Shown: piece after piece, positions 1 through 7,324 of the stretch
Layout: each line of letters starts with the position of its first letter
Position numbering within the stretch: position 1 is the first letter of the stretch
Origin: CAZWUW01 sp964636895
GTDB taxonomy: Bacteria; Bacillota; Thermincolia; Thermincolales; CAZWUW01
Length of the DNA: 63,933 nt
Reading direction: 5' to 3'
NCBI GenBank assembly: GCA_964636895.1
Contig: CAZWUW010000003.1
Span: 1-63,933, forward strand
Translations under genes and position numbers: made by a program
Notes under the pieces: generated by a model
Told to the model about the DNA's origin: nothing
Databases searched by the model: none
What the model saw: the letters and a program-made list of their open reading frames with translations, nothing else

Positions 1-519
1 GCCATGCCATGTTTGAACAAAAGCCTCACTTTCTTCCAGCGCTATTTGAGCGGTAGGGGCTACCCCGATCATGCCCCTGGACAGGCTGGCCCTGATACCG
101 CTTTGCCGGACGGCTTTGGCTGCTTCATCCATGAAAAAGTACATATCGGCGAAGGTGGTTGTCCCCGATTTAATCATTTCCAGCGTACACAGCATAGTTC
201 CCCAATATACGTCTTCCCCGGTTAAACGATCTTCCAGCGGCCAGATACGTTCAGAGAGCCACTGCATCAGCGGCAGGTCGTCGGCATAACTCCTGAGCAG
301 TGTCATCGCGGCATGGGTATGACAGTTGATCAGCCCCGGTAATGCCACCATACCTGTGGCGTCAATTGTTTTATCCGCTATCCAGCCTTTCTCTATCGTA
401 CCTGCCGGACCTACTGTCTTGATTTTGCCGGCATCAATAGTGATTTCGCCGTTTTGAATAATGTTTTCCTGGCCTGTCATAGGTATGACGGTGGCGCCTT
501 TAATTAATATTCTACTCAC
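1..519 (-). CDS. mtaD: 5'-methylthioadenosine/S-adenosylhomocysteine deaminase, C-terminus cut off by window edge
   Basis: This is the first 173 residues of an amidohydrolase-superfamily deaminase acting on the adenine of MTA, SAH or 5'-deoxyadenosine. The reading frame begins at a GTG at 519 behind a GGAGG site and runs off the window. It shows the short N-terminal beta domain and then the metal-binding HxH in NCHTHAAMTLLR (His67 and His69), typical of the TrzN/MtaD group. It is the last visible gene of the operon starting at 6302 and begins 11 bases after the aldolase gene ends. The exact nucleoside cannot be told from sequence. The related group includes guanine and cytosine deaminases, but the neighbours favour an MTA/SAH role. 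Confidence 0.85.
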   Translation of the reverse strand, partial: MSRILIKGATVIPMTGQENIIQNGEITIDAGKIKTVGPAGTIEKGWIADKTIDATGMVALPGLINCHTHAAMTLLRSYADDLPLMQWLSERIWPLEDRLTGEDVYWGTMLCTLEMIKSGTTTFADMYFFMDEAAKAVRQSGIRASLSRGMIGVAPTAQIALEESEAFVQTWHG

Positions 520-530
520 GCTAATGCCTC

Positions 531-1121
531 CTACCACTGATTGTATTTAATGTTTTTCTTATCCCTCACTTCACCCTGCAAAGTTCGGGTCAGATAAATG
601 ATTTTACAGATATTCTCCAGGCTGGACGTCCATTGGTAAGCTTCTTCCAGTAACTGGCCGACAGCAAAACTGCCATGGCCGCGCACCATGACAATCTTAT
701 ATTCCTTTAGTAATTCAGGCAGTTTTGCCGCCACTTCCTGTGAACCCACAGTATGTTCCACTCCCAGCACAGGGATTTTGTGCAGCAAGTATTGCCCTTC
801 CGAATCAATCGGGATAATTTCATTATCAATAAGTGATAAAGCAGTGGCATATACCGGGTGAGCATGTACTATAGCAAGGGCGGCAGTCCCTTTAAATATG
901 GCCCGGTGAACTCCAATCTCTGTTGAGGCCAGAGTAATGTGAGCATCGTTTTTGTGCAAACCGGTTTCAATCAAATCCTGCTCTTCCAAATGACCCAGCA
1001 TTGAACCCCGCCTGGTAATTACCACCCGGTCACCCAGACGGACACTGAGATTACCACTATGGGAACTGTTCAGACCGGCTAGGAAAAGGTCCCGGCCAAT
1101 GCGTTGAAAATCCCTGATCAT
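531..1121 (-). CDS. Class II (zinc) sugar-phosphate aldolase, probably for 5-methylthioribulose or 5-deoxyribulose 1-phosphate
   Basis: This 196-residue protein belongs to the L-fuculose-phosphate aldolase/adducin family. Visible family marks are the phosphate-binding SGN stretch (HSGNLSVR, residues 21-28), a candidate catalytic Glu68, and zinc ligands His86 and His88 (HAHP) and His149 (RGHG). Its ATG overlaps the stop of the upstream aldehyde oxidoreductase gene as TGATG, which suggests translational coupling. Beside MTA phosphorylase and methylthioribose-1-phosphate isomerase genes, the likely reaction is the aldol cleavage of the DHAP shunt, giving DHAP plus methylthioacetaldehyde (or acetaldehyde from 5'-deoxyadenosine). 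The substrate is inferred from context only. Confidence 0.85.
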   Translation of the reverse strand: MIRDFQRIGRDLFLAGLNSSHSGNLSVRLGDRVVITRRGSMLGHLEEQDLIETGLHKNDAHITLASTEIGVHRAIFKGTAALAIVHAHPVYATALSLIDNEIIPIDSEGQYLLHKIPVLGVEHTVGSQEVAAKLPELLKEYKIVMVRGHGSFAVGQLLEEAYQWTSSLENICKIIYLTRTLQGEVRDKKNIKYNQW

Positions 1122-2905
1122 CAGTTTGCCTCCAATCCCAACTGCGCCAGTTTGGCCTCTGCAGGGATACCATTATTATTCCAGCCGCGGAAACGATAAT
1201 ATTCTTCAAGCATCGGCTGCAACTCAACTACCCGGCCGGCGGAAGGCCCGGCTGCAACCGGTTCTTGCAGCAGCCTTGACGGTAAAGTGTCGTTTTCCCT
1301 AGTAAAACCTTCTCTTATATTGAACAACCGCTCCAGATTCCATATGCGCTCACCAATAACATGCAGGTCCTGGGGTTGATATGTTTCCCCGGTAACGGCG
1401 CTCAATAGGCGGGCAAAATACTCTTCCGAAACAGCCAGACCTAAAAAACGGCATAAGATTAATGAATCGACTGCGGCATTGACATTCTGATAAAAAATGG
1501 TTAAGCCGGCTTTGCCTGAGGTGGCAAAACGATCTACCATTTTCGGGACGCCAAGGGCTTCCGGTCCAACCATATAGGCCCGCAAATGACAGCCGCCCCG
1601 GTTAGAGGTGGCAAAACCAAGTCCCATGCCCTGCAAACCCCGCGGGTCATAAGCCGGTAGCTCCAGACCTTTGACCTGCATGGCAAATTCCTGCCCGCCC
1701 AGATCAGCAGCCAGTAGTTGGGTACCTTCACCTAACAAGGCACCTAAACCTTTCCGCCCGGCAATTTCCCTTATCAGGTCTAACAGTTTGCCCGTATCAC
1801 CAAAATTAAGACCGGTGTTATAAATCCCCTTTTCCTGCAATTCCATAGCAAAACCAATGGTTACCCCGACAGATATGGTATCTAATCCCAAGCGGTTGCA
1901 TAGATAGTTAGCTTCTGTAATTAATTCCAGGTCGCTAATCCCGCACTGTGGACCTAAAGCCCAGATTGATTCGTATTCGGGACCTTCCCCGGTATTGTTT
2001 TTGGTACCGGTTACTCTGGTGCACTGAATTGGACAGGCGTAACAACCGGTTTTTTTGATCGTCAGGGTCTCAGCCAGAGTTTCGCCGGAAATCTGCCCTG
2101 CTTGCGGGAACTGGGAAGCCTGAAAATTCCTGGCCGGAAAAATACCCATCTCATTGAACAGGTTTACCAGTACCGGGGTGCCAAATTCGGGCAGGCCCTG
2201 AGAGGTGATAGGATTGGCTTTAATCCACTTATTAGTTTCATAAAGTATAAAATCAAGTTTATCGCTGTCAGCCACAGGTACTTTGCGGGTACCTTTAACC
2301 ATTATTGCTTTTAAATTTTTGGCGCCCATAACGGCTCCAACGCCACCGCGGCCCAAGGCCCGGCTGCGGTCATTCATTATTGCCGCCAGCTTAACCTTGT
2401 TTTCACCGGCCGGCCCGATACAGGCCACACTGAAACCATCATCACCAATATCCTGCAACAGCCTGTCGGTAGTCGCCGGCACGTCCAATCCCCAATACTT
2501 GCGGGCATCTTTGATTTCTGCACCAGCTTCTGTAATTATAATATAAACAGGCATTTCTGCTGCGCCCTGAATAATTATGCCATCGTAACCACATTTCTTT
2601 AATCTGGCACCCCAAATACCTCCGGAATTGGAGTCGAATATTGTACCGGTTAGCGGTGACTTGGTAGAAACGCTGAACCGCCCCGAGGTGGGTACACGGG
2701 TGCCTGTCAGGGGACCGACTGTAAACACCAACCGGTTGCCCGGGCTAAGCGCATCGGTAGCAGGAGTTACTTCTTTGTGAACTAAATATGTGCCAAGCCC
2801 CCGACCGCCCAAGAATTTTTCCCTGATGCCGGCGGGCCAGGTTTCTTCAGTTATTCTTTTTGTGGTTAAATCAATTCTCAGTAACCGGCCCATCCACCCG
2901 TACAT
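1121..2905 (-). CDS. aor: Tungsten-dependent aldehyde:ferredoxin oxidoreductase
   Basis: This 594-residue protein oxidises an aldehyde to the acid and reduces ferredoxin, using a tungsten bis-pterin and one [4Fe-4S] cluster. The start is placed at ATG 2905 behind GGAGG. A longer frame from 2995 would overlap the previous gene and lacks a good ribosome site. Cluster cysteines are visible as CYACPIQC (Cys288, Cys291, Cys295) with a fourth candidate, Cys485, in DSLILCRF. The length matches the family (about 600). Being locked between a MoaD-like gene and an aldolase gene in a SAM by-product operon is unusual. It suggests the aldolase's aldehyde as substrate, but that is inference. Confidence 0.92.
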   Translation of the reverse strand: MYGWMGRLLRIDLTTKRITEETWPAGIREKFLGGRGLGTYLVHKEVTPATDALSPGNRLVFTVGPLTGTRVPTSGRFSVSTKSPLTGTIFDSNSGGIWGARLKKCGYDGIIIQGAAEMPVYIIITEAGAEIKDARKYWGLDVPATTDRLLQDIGDDGFSVACIGPAGENKVKLAAIMNDRSRALGRGGVGAVMGAKNLKAIMVKGTRKVPVADSDKLDFILYETNKWIKANPITSQGLPEFGTPVLVNLFNEMGIFPARNFQASQFPQAGQISGETLAETLTIKKTGCYACPIQCTRVTGTKNNTGEGPEYESIWALGPQCGISDLELITEANYLCNRLGLDTISVGVTIGFAMELQEKGIYNTGLNFGDTGKLLDLIREIAGRKGLGALLGEGTQLLAADLGGQEFAMQVKGLELPAYDPRGLQGMGLGFATSNRGGCHLRAYMVGPEALGVPKMVDRFATSGKAGLTIFYQNVNAAVDSLILCRFLGLAVSEEYFARLLSAVTGETYQPQDLHVIGERIWNLERLFNIREGFTRENDTLPSRLLQEPVAAGPSAGRVVELQPMLEEYYRFRGWNNNGIPAEAKLAQLGLEAN

Positions 2906-2927
2906 TTTTAGTCCTCCCGACCCGTAT

Positions 2928-3155
2928 TTAACCTCCGCCCACTGGCGGAAAAACACTGACCGTATCGCCGTCAACCAGGTCTTTTTCCAACGCACAATGG
3001 ATGCCGTTAACCAGAATTATAGTCGCTTCAGCTTCCGGTATATCATAAGCCCGGATAAGCTCCCGGACACTAAGGGGCCCCTCATGGATATAGGTAGCTT
3101 CACCGGATTTAAGATAATTCCGCAGCGTGGCAAAAACTTTCAGCGTTATTTGCAT
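2928..3155 (-). CDS. MoaD/ThiS-family sulfur carrier, probably for the tungstopterin cofactor
   Basis: A 75-residue ubiquitin-like protein ending in the family's Gly-Gly tail (FPPVGGG), the site that becomes a thiocarboxylate. ATG 3155 is preferred over GTG 3164 because the GAGGGTGG site is then correctly spaced. MoaD-like genes next to aldehyde:ferredoxin oxidoreductase genes are common and are thought to serve pterin dithiolene formation. It lies 22 bases before the oxidoreductase start, so the two are probably made together. No other pterin-cofactor gene is in this window. Confidence 0.85.
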   Translation of the reverse strand: MQITLKVFATLRNYLKSGEATYIHEGPLSVRELIRAYDIPEAEATIILVNGIHCALEKDLVDGDTVSVFPPVGGG

Positions 3156-3167
3156 ATTCACCACCCT

Positions 3168-4421
3168 CTATGCACCGTGTTCCCAACCATATAAATATGT
3201 TTCCTGTTCCGACGTTAGTTTATCTATGGTAGCTCCCAATGAGCGTATTTTGATTTCGGCTACGCGGTTGTCTATTTCCTGAGCCACCGGGTAAACCCGG
3301 TTATCCAACTGTCCGGCCTGATCGTTGATATATTTGGCGGAAAGAGCCTGAATGGCAAAAGACATATCCATAATTTCCGCCGGGTGGCCGTCACCGGCCG
3401 CCAGGTTAACCAACCGGCCTTCTGCCAGCAAGTATATTTTGCGGCCGTCGGCAAGAATAAATTCCTCGATATTCTGGCGCACCACCCTTTTCGTTCCGGC
3501 AAGTGCAGCCAGTTCCGGTATATTGATTTCCACATCAAAATGCCCGGCGTTTGCCAGCAGCACCCCGTTTTTCATTTTTTCAAAATGTTTGCCGCGAATA
3601 ACGTCCTTGCAGCCGGTCACGGTAATGAACACATCACCTAATATTGCGGCGTCATCCATGGTCATTACCTGGAAGCCGTCCATATGAGCTTCGATGGCCT
3701 TAATGGGATCAATCTCAGTTATAATGACCCTGGCGCCCAGCCCTTTGGCCTTCATGGCAATGCCTTTGCCGCACCAACCATAGCCTGCAACAACAACATT
3801 TTTACCGGAGACAATAAGGTTGGTGGTCCGCATGATACCGGTCCATACCGACTCCCCGGTACCGTACCGGTTATCAAAAAGATGTTTGCAATAGGCATCA
3901 TTAACTGCCATCATGGGAAACTTTAATAAGCCTTCTTGTTCCATGGCCCTGAGCCGCAGGATGCCGGTGGTAGTCTCTTCAGCACCACCGATTACGCCAG
4001 GCAGCAGGTCCTGACGCTCATTGTGCAGTATATTTACCAAGTCACCACCATCATCAATAATAATCTGTGGTCTGGTTTCCAAAACCTTGACCAGGTGCTC
4101 TTCATATTCTGCCGGGGTAGCGTTATACCAGGCAAACACCTGGATACCGTCTGCCACCAGGGCAGCAGCAATGTCATCCTGGGTGGATAAGGGGTTGCTG
4201 CCGGTAACAATCACTTCCGCTCCTCCGGCTTTTAGTACTTGCGCCAAATAGGCTGTCTTTGCTTCCAGATGTACGCTTACCGCAACCCTTTTCCCCTTAA
4301 ATGGCTGGTTGGCCTCAAAATCCTTTTTTATTTCATTTAAGACAGGCATGTGTTCTTTAACCCAGTCAATCTTCAACTTGCCCCCGGGGGCCAGCTTAAT
4401 GTCACGAACTATGTAATCCAT
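3168..4421 (-). CDS. ahcY: Adenosylhomocysteinase (SAH hydrolase)
   Basis: A 417-residue NAD-dependent enzyme splitting S-adenosylhomocysteine into adenosine and homocysteine. The start at ATG 4421 sits behind GGGAGG. The NAD-binding loop is seen as GYGWCGKG, and the substrate and NAD regions NDAYCKHLFDNRYGTGES and NAGHFDVEI are conserved. The C-terminal YLYGWEHGA is a shortened version of the usual tail, and the length is typical of bacterial and archaeal short forms. It follows mtnA by 40 bases and precedes the MoaD-like gene by 12. The grouping of an SAH enzyme with MTA enzymes marks the operon as general recycling of SAM by-products. Confidence 0.95.
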   Translation of the reverse strand: MDYIVRDIKLAPGGKLKIDWVKEHMPVLNEIKKDFEANQPFKGKRVAVSVHLEAKTAYLAQVLKAGGAEVIVTGSNPLSTQDDIAAALVADGIQVFAWYNATPAEYEEHLVKVLETRPQIIIDDGGDLVNILHNERQDLLPGVIGGAEETTTGILRLRAMEQEGLLKFPMMAVNDAYCKHLFDNRYGTGESVWTGIMRTTNLIVSGKNVVVAGYGWCGKGIAMKAKGLGARVIITEIDPIKAIEAHMDGFQVMTMDDAAILGDVFITVTGCKDVIRGKHFEKMKNGVLLANAGHFDVEINIPELAALAGTKRVVRQNIEEFILADGRKIYLLAEGRLVNLAAGDGHPAEIMDMSFAIQALSAKYINDQAGQLDNRVYPVAQEIDNRVAEIKIRSLGATIDKLTSEQETYLYGWEHGA

Positions 4422-4461
4422 TTAATTACCTCCCTCAATGTTATCATATTTTATGTATATA

Positions 4462-5499
4462 TTAACCAAAGATTTTCTTTAGATTATCTTCATATGGTGG
4501 ATATATGACCCCCCGGTCGGTAATAATGCCTTTGATTAAATGATGCGGAGTAACATCAAAGGCGGGATTATAAATCCGCACACCTTTAGGTGCTAAACCG
4601 ACGCCAAAGACTTCCGCCACTTCCCGGTGGTCTCTTTCCTCAATCGGAATATCATCACCATTTGCCAGCGCCAAATCAATAGTTGAAGCAGGTGCCGCCA
4701 CATAAAAAGGCACATTGTTTTCCTTTGCCAGCACTGCTACTGTATATGTACCAATTTTATTGGCCACATCTCCATTAGCCGTAATCCGGTCGGCACCAAC
4801 AACAGCCAGGTGAATTTTGCCCTGCCGCATCAGGTAGCCGGCCATGTTATCTGTAATCAGGGTCACCGGGATATTGTCCTGCATCAATTCCCAGGCGGTA
4901 AGCCGGGCCCCCTGCAACAATGGCCTGGTTTCATCAGCATAAACATGAATTCTTTTTCCTGCTTCATGCGCTGCTCTGATTACCCCCAGCGCGGTGCCAT
5001 AACCGGCGGTAGCCAATGCACCGGCATTGCAGTGGGTAAGGATGCTCGCCTCCGGTGGCACCAATTCATTGCCAAACCGGCCAATACTTCTGTTCATTTC
5101 AATATCTTCGGCAAAAATTCGACCGGCTTCTACGGTCATTATCCGCAGGATGTCAACCACTGGTCGGTCTGAATTTGTTTCGGCTATTTTGCGCATGCGG
5201 TTGATGGCCCAAAAAAGGTTAACTGCGGTAGGTCTGGTGGCCGCAAGTGTATTGGCAATCTGTTCTATACTGCGAAAAAACTCTTCATGAGCGCAGGAAC
5301 TAAATGACCGGGCCCCCAGCACCATCCCGAAAGCTGCTGCTGCTCCAATAGCCGGCGCTCCCCGTACCTGCATGGTCTTGATGGCTTCGGCCACATCATT
5401 ATATGTTCGGCAAGAGACATATTCTACATTATGGGGAAGTTTCGTTTGATCCAGCAATTCCAGGGTGTTATCCACCCATCTCATGGTATGCAAACTCAT
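4462..5499 (-). CDS. mtnA: S-methyl-5-thioribose-1-phosphate isomerase
   Basis: A 345-residue member of the eIF2B-alpha-like sugar-phosphate isomerase family. It converts 5-methylthioribose 1-phosphate into the ribulose form. Family stretches are visible: QVRGAPAIGAAAAFG near the N-terminus, THCNAGALATAGYGTALG with the active Cys, and GADRITANGDVANKIGTY. Its ATG overlaps the stop of the phosphorylase gene by four bases (ATGA). No mtnBCD-type genes of the oxygen-dependent methionine salvage route are seen nearby, which agrees with an anaerobic aldolase route instead. Confidence 0.95.
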   Translation of the reverse strand: MSLHTMRWVDNTLELLDQTKLPHNVEYVSCRTYNDVAEAIKTMQVRGAPAIGAAAAFGMVLGARSFSSCAHEEFFRSIEQIANTLAATRPTAVNLFWAINRMRKIAETNSDRPVVDILRIMTVEAGRIFAEDIEMNRSIGRFGNELVPPEASILTHCNAGALATAGYGTALGVIRAAHEAGKRIHVYADETRPLLQGARLTAWELMQDNIPVTLITDNMAGYLMRQGKIHLAVVGADRITANGDVANKIGTYTVAVLAKENNVPFYVAAPASTIDLALANGDDIPIEERDHREVAEVFGVGLAPKGVRIYNPAFDVTPHHLIKGIITDRGVIYPPYEDNLKKIFG

Positions 5500-6302
5500 T
5501 CTCCTTTTCCTGACCCCAGACTGCCCAGTTCACCAAGGGCAGTTTTGCATGTGCAGCTACGTTCTGCCGGCATGATAGCAACGGCCTGCATGATCAGTTT
5601 TTTTAGATTGTCATTATTGTTATTCATGGCTTCCAGTACTTCAGCATGAGTTAATGGGGTGGGTGAAATTCCGGCAGCAAAATTTGTTACTGCTGCCACC
5701 GTGGCGTAACATATTTCGGCTTCTCTGGCCAGTACCGCCTCAGGCACGGTGGTCATTCCCACCAGGTCACCGCCCAGGTGACTGTACATTTTAATTTCCG
5801 CGGGTGTTTCAAAGCGTGGGCCTTCTGTACATACATATGTACCTTGGTCATATATTTTTATATCCAAGTTCGCACCGGCTTTGGCGAGCACGTCCCGTAC
5901 CACTTTGCAATACGGTTCGGTCATATCAATATGTACAACACCTTGTTCGCCGTCTTCATAAAAGGTCTGCGGCCTGTTCTTGGTAAAATCGATAAACTGA
6001 TTAACCAGCACGAAATCACCCGGTCTCATCTCCAGATTCAGTGACCCGGTTGCGGCCGTGGCAATGATCTTCTCAACGCCCAGTTCTTTAAGAGCCAGTA
6101 TATTAGCCCGGTAATTTACTTTGTGCGGTGGAACAGCATGGTTTTCGCCGTGCCGGGCCAGAAAAGCCACTTTCTTGTTGGCATAAGTACCGATTTTAAT
6201 TGTTACCTGACCATAAGCCGTTTTAATGGTCTCCACGGTAATCTCACTTAATATCTGGGGATCATAAACCCCGGTTCCCCCAATGATGGCAATCTTGGGC
6301 AT
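5496..6302 (-). CDS. mtnP: MTA phosphorylase family protein, possibly a methylthioinosine (6-oxopurine) phosphorylase
   Basis: A 268-residue purine nucleoside phosphorylase of the MTAP/PNP trimeric type. It shows the phosphate loop GGTGVYD, RHGENHAVPPHKVNYRAN, and MTTVPEAVLAREAEICYA. At the base-recognition position it reads TNFAAG with Asn207, where adenine-specific enzymes usually have Asp. From memory, Pseudomonas methylthioinosine phosphorylase has a similar Asn-x-Ala-Ala-Gly. With a deaminase gene in the same operon, deamination before phosphorolysis is plausible. It is the first gene of the SAM by-product operon, 48 bases after ftsY. The last 20 residues are Cys- and Gly-rich and look non-catalytic. 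Confidence 0.88.
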   Translation of the reverse strand: MPKIAIIGGTGVYDPQILSEITVETIKTAYGQVTIKIGTYANKKVAFLARHGENHAVPPHKVNYRANILALKELGVEKIIATAATGSLNLEMRPGDFVLVNQFIDFTKNRPQTFYEDGEQGVVHIDMTEPYCKVVRDVLAKAGANLDIKIYDQGTYVCTEGPRFETPAEIKMYSHLGGDLVGMTTVPEAVLAREAEICYATVAAVTNFAAGISPTPLTHAEVLEAMNNNNDNLKKLIMQAVAIMPAERSCTCKTALGELGSLGSGKGE

Positions 6303-6350
6303 CTATTGTACCTCCTGTATGCTTCTGTACCTGCTTCTGTATTTGCTGCA

Positions 6351-7265
6351 TTACTTCTCAAATAATGCAGCGGCAAAGTCTCCGGCCTGAAAATCCCTGA
6401 GGTCATCTGTTTTTTCACCAATCCCGATTAGTTTTACAGGAATATCCAGTTCCGCCTTAATTCCAATAATTACACCGCCCTTAGCGGTTCCGTCCAACTT
6501 GGTCAGCACAATACCGGTTACACCAACGGCAGCATCAAATGTTTTGGCTTGATTAATGGCATTCTGCCCGGTGGTGGCATCTAAGACAAGTAACACTTCA
6601 TGAGGCGCGGTGGGAATTTCCCGGGAAACAACCCGAAAAACCTTCTTAAGTTCCTCCATTAAATTTGATTTGGTATGTAACCGACCAGCTGTATCAACAA
6701 TCAGAATATCCAAATTTCTGGCCCGGGATGCCTGAATAGCATCATAAACCACGGCAGCCGGGTCAGCCCCTTCGCGATGTTTGATGACGTCAACACCTGT
6801 TCTGTTGCCCCAAATTTCAAGTTGATCAATGGCAGCCGCCCGAAAGGTATCACCGGCGGCAATCAAAACTTTTTTGCCCTCATCCTTAAAACGGTTAGCC
6901 AATTTACCTATAGTAGTGGTCTTACCGACACCGTTCACCCCCACTACCATGATAATAACCGGTGCTGTCCCATTTATATTTAACGGTACATCTGCGCCAG
7001 TGAGAATCTCGGTAATCTGTTCCTGTAAAATCGGTTTCAGTTCCACAGCATCTTCAATCTTGCGTTCTTTTGCCCGCCGCCGTAGCTCTTCCACCAATGC
7101 TACTGCGGTATTTACACCTACATCTGCCTGAATAAGGATTTCTTCCAATTCCTCAAAAAGCTCATCATCAATTTTTTTTCGTCCGGTAACCAGGGTTTCT
7201 ATTTTTTCCACAAAGCCTTGACGTGTTTTAGTCAGACCAGCTTTTAACTTATCAAAAAAGCCCAC
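6351..7265 (-). CDS. ftsY: Signal recognition particle receptor FtsY
   Basis: A 304-residue GTPase that docks SRP-ribosome complexes at the membrane. The short N domain (about 1-90) is followed by the G domain with GVNGVGKTTTIGKLANR (P loop, from 109), DTAGRLHT and TKLDGTAKGG. The acidic A domain seen in Gram-negative forms is absent, as usual in Firmicutes. It lies downstream of smc on the same strand, which is a conserved Firmicute order, but here a JAMM-like gene is inserted between them. The start follows an AAGGAGGGTAC site. Confidence 0.97.
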   Translation of the reverse strand: MGFFDKLKAGLTKTRQGFVEKIETLVTGRKKIDDELFEELEEILIQADVGVNTAVALVEELRRRAKERKIEDAVELKPILQEQITEILTGADVPLNINGTAPVIIMVVGVNGVGKTTTIGKLANRFKDEGKKVLIAAGDTFRAAAIDQLEIWGNRTGVDVIKHREGADPAAVVYDAIQASRARNLDILIVDTAGRLHTKSNLMEELKKVFRVVSREIPTAPHEVLLVLDATTGQNAINQAKTFDAAVGVTGIVLTKLDGTAKGGVIIGIKAELDIPVKLIGIGEKTDDLRDFQAGDFAAALFEK

Positions 7266-7293
7266 TCCGTACCCTCCTTGATACTAAATTGAA

Positions 7294-7316
7294 AGGTTAA
7301 GGACACACCTTAACCT
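7294..7316 (-). terminator. Hairpin between the JAMM-like gene and ftsY
   Basis: Nine paired bases (AGGTTAAGG with CCTTAACCT) around a five-base loop, followed on the minus strand by TTTCAATTT. The run of T is short, so it may be a weak terminator or an attenuator limiting read-through into ftsY. Confidence 0.45.
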
Positions 7317-7324
7317 ACAACATT

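Noticed and set aside
2905..2995. Longer N-terminus for the aldehyde oxidoreductase
   Set aside because: The extra 30 codons overlap the MoaD-like gene, have no ribosome site and do not fit the family start; ATG 2905 has GGAGG.
6303..6350. Possible SAM or SAH riboswitch before the SAM by-product operon
   Set aside because: Only 48 bases separate ftsY from the first gene, with small GCTTCTGTA repeats; too short for a known aptamer.
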